Assembly: GCA_025200525.1 (NCBI GenBank)
Contig: CM045758.1
Span: 558,001-622,000 of the forward strand
Reading direction: 5' to 3'
DNA: 64,000 nucleotides
Origin: Camellia lanceoleosa
Taxonomy: Eukaryota; Streptophyta; Magnoliopsida; Ericales; Theaceae
Position numbers and translations under genes: made by a program. Under the pieces are notes generated by a model, which saw nothing but the letters and a program-made list of their open reading frames with translations, made no database searches and was not told where the DNA came from. Positions 32,292 through 43,544 of this stretch are shown here, piece by piece. How positions within the stretch are numbered: position 1 is the first letter of the stretch; every line of letters begins with the position of its first letter.

Positions 32292-34720
32292 TTTAACAAC
32301 CCACATTCATGTCTTAGTCATGCTTGTATGCATTTATATGTTTTGCCATGTTAAGTTGCATTGCCAATCTTGCCTTGTTTTGCTTAAGTGTGTTGCATAC
32401 TTTGTTCCATCTTTTCTGACCCCAAGCCTAAGTCGTGTTAAGCCTAGGTTAATCCAAGCCGAGGTCACCTTAGGCCTAGAATTATCTTGGAACCATTTCA
32501 GGTTGACCTCCACCTTTGTTCTAACATATTGGCCGAGATGTCATCATCTAGGCCGAGGTGCTTATCACCAAGGCCGAGATGTGTATTATCTAGTCCGAGA
32601 TGTTACCTTTGCGCCTAAGTTATCTTGTTCCTAGATTGGTACGACCTAGACCAAGGTGTGGCACAGCTAGGCCAAGTGTTGTCCTTCCTAGCCGAGATCA
32701 TTGAGACCTTACTTGCCGAAGCCTTGTTCTTAGCCGAGATCATTACCTGCCGGAGTGCCTATGCCATCTTGCTTGTTGAACACACTTTGTCATAGTCTTG
32801 TCTTTTCACTCAGTCACCTTTTTTAGAAGAACCAACCCGGTAGTGCCACGTGTCCCAGCTAAGTGTTAAGTTAGCCAACAGACCTAGAAATGTATCATTT
32901 GCTATATGCCTTTGTTCTTGAGGAGAGAGAAGCTCTAGAAGAAGAAGAAGTCCTTAGAGAGAGAAGTAGATCCCAAGCTTGATCCTTAGAGTTGAGCCGT
33001 TAGATCCGTGCTTTGAGGTTAGATTCTTGATCTATTCTTGTTATTCTTATTAATCATCTAGCTGTATTGCATGATCGAACATGATTTGTAAGCCATGCAT
33101 TGCTTTGAGGTTCGGTTTTGGAAAGAGAATATGATATTCATGTGTTCTTGAGGAAAAGCCATGATTTGATCCAAAGGCTTGCATTAAGATCCATGTTTTT
33201 GTGTTTGTTTTCCTAAGATCTTCAAGTATGGGTACCCAGGTCCATGTTTTCGAACTCATGGCATGAAATCCCAAATTTTGTATAAGCAAGTCACGATTTT
33301 AGCATTTCATGTTCTTTATGTTCTTCATGTTCTTCATGTTCATCAAGAGGGAAACCCAGATTTTCCCGACTTCATTTCCTTGTATGTGGCCATCGGGACC
33401 ACACCTCGGCAAGGAGGTGTGGGACCTCGGCTAAGACCTGGTTAGTACCCAGCATGTCTTCCTGACATGTAAAATAGTGTTTCACTCCAGCATGCTTTGC
33501 CTTGTCTTGACTTAGTTTTGAAGAATCGCCGAGGTCATTTGTATGCATGTAAGACTTGTTTTGAGAAGTACATTCAGTAGAATTTGCCATGTGTTTGTAG
33601 GACTTGGACCTTTGCTTTGATCCCGACGTCCCAAGAACTATGTGAGTGGTATTTTTAATAAAGCTATGTTATCATGTTTTGATAAGCCTTGCTTTGCTTG
33701 TTTTGAAAAGTATTTGATCAAGCATGAATGATTATCCCTGTTTTATGTACCAAGTATAAGCTTTGTTTTGGATGACATTCTCGGGAAGTCCGTAGCCAAG
33801 GGACTTTAAGCATTTGTGGCACCAGTCCGTACGTGCTAGGGGACTTTAAGCTTTTGTAGCACAAGTCATCGACGGTCTATGAACGGATGACCCCGTCCTT
33901 CCGTGCTAGGGGACGTTAAGCCCAGGTAGCATAGTCCGTACGTGCCAGGGGACTTTAAGCATTTGTGGCACAAGTCCTTCCGTGCTAGGGGACTCTGTAA
34001 GCCTAAGTAGCATGATGTTTGAAAGACACCGGCCACCGACGGTCTACGGACGGGTGTGCTCGATTCTGATGTGATTAATCCTTGTTTTGTCCAGAATGTC
34101 ATCACCCCAAGTATTAAGTAGATGTTATTAAACATCCAAGCAAGATTTGAAAGCTCAAGTACATGTTTTGATACAAGTTATGCCAAGTACATGTTTTGAA
34201 CAAGCTACGATATATGTATTGTTTTGACAAGGACCTCGGGAATCATTCATTTAACCCTTTATTACTTATACCATTCACTGAGTATCCAAGCTCACCCTCT
34301 CCTTATATATATGTAGGTAACAAGCATGAAGGCGGTGACGCTGAGATGGGTTGTTTGCAAGGTGATGTTTGATCCATGTTATGCGGCAATATTTATGTCG
34401 GCAAATCTTGAAGATTATGCTTCTTAAGTTGTAGTTCATGTATTTTGTTATGTCGGCTTGAGAAGCCTTTTGATCAAGATGAAAAATGTATTTTACTTTA
34501 TTTGTATTCAAGTTGTAAAGCTATGTAGAGATGTATGTCATTTCATTTGATCTATGCACAACTCTTATGGACCAATTAGATTTACATATATTGCTTCCGC
34601 TCTTGTAAGCCCATATATTATACTCTGATTGTGTGTGAATTTTAAAAGTTGGCCTTCAGTAATCTCGGATTACTGGCCATCATGGCACCATTCTACTAGG
34701 GGCGGAATGGGGTCGTGACA
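32292..34720 (+). repeat. 3' LTR of the TR-GAG element
   Basis: It matches the 5' LTR almost throughout. It begins TTTAACAACCC (TG changed to TT) and ends GGGGTCGTGACA. Differences include loss of a 'ctaggccgaggtgtggcaca' unit near 32660, a shorter ttcatgttc run, and a damaged first hairpin at 33790. The hairpin array is at 33788-34060. Confidence 0.9.
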
Positions 34721-34878
34721 TAGAAGTTGAAAAGCATGTCAATTATATTTTTTTAGTAGAAAAGGTGTGCTTCCTATAATTTTTCTTTAATTTGGATGTT
34801 CAGTTTTTTGGAAAATAATACATTTGTAGTTCACTTGTTTTCTCATATCCATTCAAATTTTGGAAAATTTCTCCTTAG

Positions 34879-35468
34879 AAGAAGGATGATTTTGAATATG
34901 TGGTGATGTAACATCTACGAATCAATGGAGCATTTTGGGGGCCGAGCACTCTGGATCTTTTAGGGAAGATTGATGAAGTGACTTCTGAGGAGGTAGTTTC
35001 ATGGGTCATGAACTAAGAAGCATGGACACAAACACGTGACATAACACGGATACGACACAGACACGCCAACACGTTAATTTTCAAAAAATGCAAGACACGA
35101 CACGTGGGGAACACACATGAAATATATAATTTTATATATATATGAATATATCATTCAAAGATAGTAAAAAATGCAATATGACATTAATTTCTATAAATTT
35201 ATATGGTTTTTGTTTTATTATTGTATTTTAAGTTGTTTTGTTCAAACTTATAATTAGTTTCGCATGTGTCTTATCGATAGACATGTGTGTTTAAGTGATT
35301 GACACGTGTGTCCTCCAAGTGTCCAAAGAGTGTTTGGGTCTTTAAAAAAATTTTAAAAATAGGACACATTTTGAAGAGTGTCGGTGTCCGACATAGACAC
35401 GAAACAGATATGTCACTTTCTTAGAAGTGTCCGTGCTTCTTAGGTCATGAAGTTCCAACATGAATCTG
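34879..35468 (+). pseudogene. RGTB: RGTB exon 2, split by a MITE
   Basis: The exon begins after ccttag with KKDDFEYVVM, then TAA (34909-34911) where Glu is expected, then [17 protein letters not shown] and EEVVSWVM. After the MITE it continues KFQHESG to a donor gtatgt at 35469. The exon joins exactly if the MITE and one copy of GTCATGAA are left out. Confidence 0.88.
35013..35443. mobile_element. hAT-type MITE in RGTB exon 2
   Basis: The left end ctaagaagcatggacac and the right end gtgtccgtgcttcttag are near-perfect inverted repeats. A perfect 8-bp target duplication, gtcatgaa, lies at 35005-35012 and 35444-35451. An 8-bp duplication is typical of hAT transposases. The 431-bp element is AT-rich inside and codes for nothing. 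Confidence 0.88.
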
Positions 35469-35666
35469 GTATGTGATAATGATACCATAGTTTATCTCAT
35501 GTCAAATGTGAAGTACTTTCATTTTTTATAGGTTATTTATGGAGCCGGTGTAAACTATGATGGTACCCCCTACATTTTGATTTCTGAAAATTGAATTCCA
35601 TACTGTTGGTATAATGCCTAATTACTTAACAATTGAAACTTATCTTCTAGATATATGTTGCTTTAG

Positions 35667-36396
35667 AGCATATGACATTGGACATTGGACATGACCCACA
35701 TCTACTATATACCCTCAGTGGCATTCAAGTTTTAGCACTTTTTGACAAGATGCATATACTTGATATTGATAAGGTGTCAAACTATATCCTTCAGCATGTG
35801 GTTCAGTGGGCTTTGAAGTTTTCTAGCATGTCGATTTTATTTTTTTTTACCACATTGCTATGAGATATCCAAGTTTGCTTTCATTCAGATACCAAAACTT
35901 GGTTGATATTTAAGTACGTGTTTCAAATCGTTTTCTTTCAGTTCTCTTATATGGAAGAAATACTACCTTAATAGTTCAGATATGGAAGGGCAGTGAAAAT
36001 AAAAAAGTTTCCTCCTTAGATGTTCTATCATTGACTGCATCTCTATAATTTTTTTTTTTTTTTTTTTTTGTGGTTATACTTGATCTTACTAGGCTACAGA
36101 ATGAAGATGGATCCTTTTCAGGTGACGTGGGGTGAAGTTGATACCAGGTATTAGATTTCCCAACTAGTTTTTTTTGCATCCTCTGCTTATCTCGAAGTTG
36201 TTAGTTATTCATGGTAAACATTATAACCAGAACTATTATTTCAATAGGTTCTCTTATATTGCAATTTGCTCTCTTGCCTTGTTGCATAGTATGGATAAAA
36301 TTAATGTGGACAAAGCAGTAAAGTACTTTGTGAGTTGCAAAAACCTGGATGGTGGATTTGGATGCTCACCTGGTGCAGAATCGCATGCAGCGCAAA
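35667..36396 (+). pseudogene. RGTB: RGTB exons 3-5
   Basis: Exon 3 (about 35667-35790) reads [23 protein letters not shown]. Exon 4 (36093-36147) reads LQNEDGSFSGD and then loses the frame by a 2-base deletion. Exon 5 (36248-36396) reads [23 protein letters not shown] and [18 protein letters not shown], ending at a good donor (caaa|gtatgt). Confidence 0.88.
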
Positions 36397-36734
36397 GTAT
36401 GTTATGCATATTATGCTATGTGTTTTTATATAGGATTCTTGTTTCTGATTACTTGCGAGTTAATCAAGCTAGTGAATCATCCCGACTATGAGTTTGTCTT
36501 ATTTATAAACCTATTTGAGATTAGAAAGTTCTTTGATTTTATACTTGTAAGCTCTTGATTATTTTTCAAACAGATTTTCACATTTGTAATTTTATCTGGT
36601 TTGTTTGACAGTTTCCTTATTGTTGTATGTTGGCATTAAGTAGGGGTTGTGTTGAGCAGAATAGTCAGAAGACAAGTAATTATGTCATTTTTGTTATCCT
36701 TTTTGCTGGCTTAAAGAAAATTGCACCTGAGAAC

Positions 36735-36952
36735 TATTTATCTGAGAGAAAACTAACTTAGAGAATGATTAGACAATCACCCCCTTTTAGATTGATAATA
36801 GGTAGCTTACAATGGAAACCTTGGAGGCACAAATAAGGAAATAATAGAATAAGGAAATAATAGCTAATAGAATAAGAAAGTCCTAAGGCACTAATTAAGG
36901 AATCAAAATATAATCTAAATACGGAAACAAATAATAGAATGATCCTAACATG
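36735..36952 (-). repeat. 3' LTR of the copia element (lower part)
   Basis: It matches 55613-55837 ('gagagaaaactaacttagag' in both, for example). The last 10 bases (tattctaaca) are displaced to 49716-49725 by the nested insertion. Confidence 0.88.
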
Positions 36953-39900
36953 TGTAACACGTCCGGGGGGGACCTCGCTACAGTTCGGACTCGATTTGGG
37001 TGTCGGTTCTAAATCTGAACCAAAGAGTCCAAATCCGGCAAATCGTTTGAGAAAACAGATTTTTTTGAAAAGTAGTGCCAAACATGGACTGCTTTGCCAG
37101 ATTACAGAGTCGCCACCTAAATATTTTTTAAATTGGGAAATTTAGGAAACCAGGCCACATGTCCGTCATCACCAAAGTGGTCTTGGCTCGGAAGGTCACT
37201 ATGAAGACCTGCCTCTACTAACCGTGATATCCATTTTTCAAAACCTTATGCGTTCTTATTCTGGTTATTAGCCTAGAATTACGATGTTATACAAGTATAG
37301 ACTAGATCGCCTAATTTGGGAACAAACATTGCATATCCGTTTTGTCTTGAAAACGTGTTTAGATGTTGCTACTCGCAAGTAGACTAAAATGCGATTTCAA
37401 TGAGTACTTCCAACTTAAGCAATCCAACCTCCACCCACGCATTCATTTATCATGTAAGCATTTAGCGCATGGTAATCCCATGGCAACACCCATGCTAAAG
37501 CATAAAAGCTCACCTAGTACTCGGCGCCAAAACAATAAACTAGTTAGCAAAACAATGCATGACCTAGTCCATGTTAAGTGGCTAATGCAACACAGGCATA
37601 AATGCAATCTAGAGTAGGCTCGGCTATCCTAAGCATGGTATATGAAATGCTATCACATAGCACGTATTCAATTTTGGAATTTGAAAATTGCAATGCAGTT
37701 TGTATGATGTGTGCATGTAAACAAATGCATGGATGCACGCATGCATTGCATAAGGTATGCTAATTTAAGATGCCCTAATCTACCACTGAAAGCGGGTAAA
37801 TAAAAGGGTTAGAAAGAAATGGGGGTTGGAAGACATACACCCACTCACACACACTTATTACATTTTTGCCCTCACTCAGAGGGACCAAATAAATATACAG
37901 TCCCAAATAATAAATGAATGAATAAATTATTACAAATTTCTAAGTACTGAAATTAAATTAAACAGATAAAATAAATGGAGCCTCATGATGCATGCTGAAG
38001 ACCTATGCCATGGCATTGCCTCTCCGAAATTCCAAAAATTAGGATACCTCCCAAGTGGTCTGAAATGTCTCAGCCATCGACTCCTTCCGACTTGGTGGTT
38101 ATCGGCACAAAAGTGGTGCGGCACTATAAAGTGCCAGAATGCATAGGCATGGTTTTTGGGCAAATGTGAGCATGTCCAACACCTCCTATCATGCTTAGGG
38201 ACTCAAGGGGTGTGGCTCGGTTCTAGGGCTATCAATAGTGCATTTGATGCATGATAGCCTAAGGAATCAAGATTGCTCATTTTAATGTAAACATGCATGC
38301 AACACAACAAATGAAGGCTAAGTCCCTATCATGTGGAGATCAAGGGCCTTAGTGACCAAGGATTGAGGTGAGTTACACCACTTGAAATGTGAACTCTCCT
38401 CAATCCTAGGCTTGGCTTGACAACCCCAAACCAAGCTATGAGATGCAAGTATGCAAGCAAAGCTCAAATGCAATGCAACCTATTATGTTAAGCATGCAAA
38501 GAACCAAAGTATGTAGGACACAAATAGCATGCAAGATGGGCCAATTAAACATGGAACTAACAAGCATGCATTCAAGGCTACATTGACCAAGCAAGCAATG
38601 ATCATGAAGTAAGCATGCAACAATGGACTTAAGCCATACAGGACAGCACTCAAGCTCCCAAAAACAAAAACAAACCTCTCAACATGATCAAAATGCCTCA
38701 CAAGCATGCTATTCAATGGGCCCAAGTCTAGGACACCAAGAGAGTAATTTGACATCATTCATACAACCACTCATGGCATGCATTCAACAAACAAAACAGG
38801 TTTTAAGCATGTAGAATGACACCCAAATCCCTCATGGCACCCCCAAGAATATACTAATCATGGAAGCATGCACAATGCTCTTTTTAAGGCATAAAAGACC
38901 CACATTTTAAGACATGAAGGAGATGATAAATGGAGGTGTTTGAACATGAAATGGGGACTGAAATACCACCTATAATGATGCCAAATCATTAGATCAAAAC
39001 AAGATAAGCATGCTAGGACTCCATGCAAACAAGGCCTACAAGCCAATATGCAAAACAACCACCTCAAGCACACCAAACATGGCAAAAACGTTGGCTCCTC
39101 TAACATGACAAAACAATGCTAGTACCTTCACGAAACTAAGCCTAAACATGCAAAGAACATGGCCTCAAAACATGACACTCTTTTAGGCACAAGAGAGCAT
39201 TTCAAAGGAAGTATAAGAAGCATGTTAGAGACTATAATTCCAACTAAAAAGCAGAGGTCAAACATGACTTGAAATCCCAAAAGCCTTGAAATGAAGCCAA
39301 ATACAAACATGCACACATGCTATGCTATGAGCCAAAACCAAGGCCAACCAAAGGACCAAAGGGAGAGGGTGTCTCTCCCTTAGGTGAGGTTCGCTCAAAT
39401 ATCATCCTCACCGAAAACCCACTGGTTTTCGATTGGAAGATCAAGAACACCAAAACAAGAAGGCCTAAGAAAAAGGCACCAAATAGGGCCAAACAAGGCT
39501 TAAAGTGATGAGGCTTAACTCAAACCCAAAAAGACCTTAATGAAGGTTCAAGAACAAGTAAAAACAAGACTTTTTATCTTAAACACAAACTCAAAATCTC
39601 AAAGTAAAGAGGGTAGAAATAGATTGCAAGAATGGGGAATCTAAAGCAACAAGCTTACCCTTGAAGCACCAATGAAGAACAGTGGTCCAGCCCTCTCCAA
39701 GTGATCAAAACCAAAGTCACTCAAAACAAACCTCCAAGGCTTCCAATCTCGGAGCTAGGTGTAATAGTGTGTGTAATGGTGCAAAAGTGAGATAAAACAC
39801 ACTATTTGAGGCTTAAAACACACACACAAGAGGAGAGGAGGGAGATATAGATATATATGGATGTATATCGAGAATGTATGTATATTCTCGGTTCTTGACC

Positions 39901-40390
39901 TAAAATCTCTAACCCTTGAGCCCAAGAGATGAATGGTGCTTATATAGGCAATATAAGGGCTCTAACTTAATGGCTAAGCAAGACCAAAAGGTTCAAAGGC
40001 AAGGGTTTCTAGCTTCCAAAGGAAGCCAAGTCTCCAAGAAGCTTGGCCAAGGGTTCAAGCTTCTAGAAGGTTCAAGGGGTTCAAAAGGGTCAAGGGTGCA
40101 ATGTTATGCAGGGAGGGATGATGGTGTAATCCGCACAAAATTGTATCATAAAGTGCCGATCGATCAAGGTAAAAGTGCCGATGGCCACTATGGATAGGAT
40201 GGGTTCTAGGGATGGCTTACAAGCCTTCCCTACCCTCAAATGCAAACACACACAAGTCTTGGTGGAAAACCAAGCAACAAACCGTTAAGAGATCGACCTC
40301 CGGGAACTCAAAAGCGAACACAAACATGGATAATCACCGGGTGTTCAAGCGGTGATGTCCAAGTCTTGAGGACGGTCAAAAATGGGGTGG
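36953..40390 (-). repeat. 3' LTR of the nested Tat element
   Basis: It is paired with 46346-49710 along its whole length. The inner edge (ggggtggttgggg) lacks the expected gtctaca end. A TATA box, CCTATATAAGC on the minus strand, is at 39938-39948. ORFs inside (for example 37363-37617 and 38483-38758) are accidental. Confidence 0.8.
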
Positions 40391-40789
40391 TTGGGGTGCT
40401 CTAATTGCCCTCTTTGTGAACTCTGGAAGTCATAACAATGACGTGAGTGAATGTCAAAGCCATCTTTGACAAGGCGAAGACTTGGACAAGCATACAAACA
40501 ATCAAGATATGGCAAAATAAATGCAAGAAGCCTAGCATAACTTTATGATCATGCAAAGAAAAGCGTAATGAAGCACACATTTATAAGCTAACATGCAACA
40601 GCTATACTACAATGTAGAAAGGATGTAAGAGAATTATGCAATTCTCAAAAGCGTCTCACTCGGAGAGATACAATACGTTTCACCGCCTCAAATGAGCCGT
40701 ACATACAATATCGTGCACAGAAAGAAAACAAACTTAAGGTATGACGCAAAATCCATGACAATGCAATCGACGGTCGTGACAAATATAGA

Positions 40790-41450
40790 AAAGTGTGATT
40801 TGAACATATGTAAGCAAAGCAAAGCACGCATACAATGCAATGTGTATAGTGAGATTGTAATTGAACACATGTCAGTAAAGCAAAGCACGCATACAATGCA
40901 ATGTGTAAGGTAATTGAACACATGTCAGTAAAGCAAAGCACGCATACAATGCAATGTGTAAGGTAATTTGAACACATGTCATACAATGCAATGTGTAAGG
41001 TAATTGAACACATGTCGAGAAAAACGCAAGAAAAGCAAAGATACAATGCAATGTGTAAGGTAATTGAACACATGTCAAGCAAAGCACGATACAATGCAAT
41101 GTGTATAGTGATTGAACACATGTCAAGCAAAGCACGCATACAATGCAATGTGTAAGGTAATTGAACACATGTCAAGAAAGCAGGCACCGATACAATGCAA
41201 TGTGTAAGGTAATTGAACACATGTCGAGAAGCAAGCAAACAACAATGCAATGTGTATAGTGAGGTAATTGAACACATGTCAAGAAAGCAAAGCATGCATA
41301 CAATGCAATGTGTAAGGTAATTGAACACATGTCATACAATGCAATGTGTAAGGTAATTGAACACATGTCATACAATGCAATGTATAGTGATTGAACACAT
41401 GTCAGCAAAGCACGCATACAATGCAATGTGTATAAAAAGGTAATTGATAA
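40790..41450. repeat. Minisatellite, about 13 copies of a 36-60 bp unit
   Basis: The unit has the words acaatgcaatgtgtaaggta and attgaacacatgtca, separated by a variable 'aagcaaagcacgcat' part. Copies start near 40832, 40893, 40947, 40983, 41041, 41091, 41140, 41191, 41245, 41299, 41336, 41375 and 41418. It lies between integrase and 3' LTR of the Tat element. A 227-codon open frame on the minus strand is only a repeat translation. Confidence 0.85.
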
Positions 41451-43540
41451 TGGGCATATTAGAACACGATATTGAGATGCAACGTCTTTGTTAAGATGAT
41501 TTGAAACAACTTCTTTCGAAAATCACAAGAATAAAAGGATACGAGAAGGGACATCCTTCACGTGTTATCGCTCACACAAGTCATGGCTTGAAATCAACTT
41601 GAAGATCCATTAACATGCACTTTCCGTGATGAAAGCCAAACCAGGTGTTGGAGGTTCTGGTATCCATACATTCCTTTTCATTAGTTGTTTAAGCAAGGTG
41701 TTTCATGTTCTTTTGAAATTGCGTTTTACAAAAACACATGACGGAAATGAAACAAATATAAAAAGGGTATTGCACTTGTGTGCATCGGCATTACATGACA
41801 ATGTGAATGAAATTGAACTGTTGTTTTGAAAACAAAGCATCGTCGTAATAATAGTGAACCAACTTACAACTCGATAAGCAAAATAAAGACTGTACAACTT
41901 GGTAGACAAAGCGAAGACTTAGAGAGAGTGACATACAACTCGATAAGCAAACATACAACAACTCGATAAACAAATACGCGCGACTCAACAGGAATCAAAT
42001 CACCGGAGAGTGCTGGAAGTGGTGGAACTCCCCAATATTCAGCATAGGAAGCTCGGAAGACATAGGGGGAAGACCATCGGCTAGACACAAAGGTCATCGG
42101 CCGAGTGGAATTGTCATCGGCACATAATTTGGCACGAAATTATGGAATGTTGACATGTGTCCTCCACTTAACCTTATCCTCTTCAAAGTGGTCTCGACTT
42201 AGTGGTTCTCTTCATTTCAACACCGGTTGCCCCCAAATGGAAGCATTTCTTGCCCAAAATCTTGCAACTTGATTAACAACTTGGATGGCTCGGAAAAATT
42301 TGATTTCCGGCTTTTGGCATAACTATTCACTTTTTTTCCATTCCTCCATGTTTTGGAATCCAACACATGTCTTTAGCTTTAGCGGCAAGAGATGTGTCCT
42401 ACTTTCGAACAAGCTTTAATGGAATCCGAGGAGATTTTGGCCATGCCCAAGCCTTAGGACAAATGTGTGGGCTCTCAATACCGTCTGCTCGTCTTTGATT
42501 TGTGACGGACATTAGATGTCCCGAGCTTGGTCTGTCGTTTTTGAGACCGGTGATCGTGGCGACCATCGAGGTTTTTGTCTATGCATATTATCCCATTTGA
42601 TTGAAGTTGGGTTTGAAAGAGGGCAAGAGCCGCATTGCCATGGTGAGACTCTATTGGGTTTAGACGTCTTTTATCGCCGAGAGAGAGATCGGGATTAGGA
42701 GTCCACTATTGTAATGTTTCCCACCCATCTCGCATTTTATATTTGCTCACATCACTGCTCTCTCTCGATTTTTCTCACAAAATCCTTTTCTCACTTTTCT
42801 CTCATCGTACATCTCTATTCTTTATTCTCTCATTTTTTCATCCCTCCCTGTGTGGTTAATGGATAAATTGAAGGTCGTGGACCCTTGTCCTGCATACTGC
42901 TATTTCTTGAGGTTGGTGGTTGAATGGATGTGTAGTTTGTCCGCAGACCCGCAGACCGTATTGCTTGGCGGTGCCCTTGGCTCAATCTTCCGATGATGAG
43001 TTGACCCGTCGGCCGGATCCAATTGATTGGCTTGACTCTCTTCTACTTCCTTTCGTATCTTTTGGTCATGATCGATGAGTGCTTGGATTGGCTTAATGAA
43101 GAGGCATGAAGGGCCCACTTTGGCGGGACATTTGATTTGACTCAAGTTTTCTTTATGAATGTAATAAGCGACTTCAATTGTATGCAAGAGCAAGAGAACT
43201 CGTTTGAAATCAATGAAATTGGAGGTTGTAAAATTTCCGTTTGGTCTAGAAATGGTCCGTTGTAAAAGATTTATTTGAACAAAGTCATCTTTATTAAAAC
43301 TTTTCAAAACCATTTTCGATATGGATCGAAATCGACACGCAAATCATCACCGAGATGCACACAACCCCATTCCTGAATTGGAAAATTGCCCTAGTTTGAA
43401 TAGTGAAGTTGGAGATTGCGATGAATGCCGATGGACAAAGATGACTAGGATGATCAAATGGACAAAGCCGATCGGGAAAATGTTTATGATGGGAATCAAG
43501 CCTTCGTGGTTGGGCTTGGGTTCACTTATTTTCACTCTCC
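41451..43540. other. Tat element spacer between integrase and 3' LTR
   Basis: This is where Tat elements carry extra ORFs. A plus-strand frame at 42516-42698 and a minus-strand frame at 42900-43313 exist, but I recognise neither. Short repeats of 'actcgataa' (41865-41970) and 'catcgg' (42070-42120) occur. Confidence 0.4.
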
Positions 43541-43544
43541 TTTT

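Larger units (their letters stand above)
28503..34720 (+). mobile_element. TR-GAG element: LTR retrotransposon with gag only
   Basis: The complete element has TG..CA-type ends and a perfect 5-bp target duplication TAGAA (28498-28502 and 34721-34725). Two LTRs of 2483 and 2429 bp flank a 1.3 kb internal region with an initiator-Met primer site, one gag ORF and a purine tract. There is no protease, RT or integrase. This is the TR-GAG class of non-autonomous gypsy elements that rely on partner elements for enzymes. The LTRs are nearly alike, so the insertion is relatively recent. It lies inside the fifth codon of RGTB, in the same orientation. Confidence 0.92.

Noticed and set aside
38483..39316. 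Several Cys/Leu-rich minus-strand frames
   Set aside because: They lie in the Tat LTR, are not preserved in the paired LTR at 47.8-48.5 kb in the same length, and have no domain.
40645..41328. Minus-strand open frame of 227 codons (MFNYLTHCIVC repeats)
   Set aside because: It is the translation of the minisatellite at 40790-41450. The same motif appears in several frames and there is no protein family.
40790..41450. CRISPR-like alternation of repeats and spacers
   Set aside because: The 'spacers' are versions of one sequence and the DNA is plant nuclear, inside a retrotransposon.
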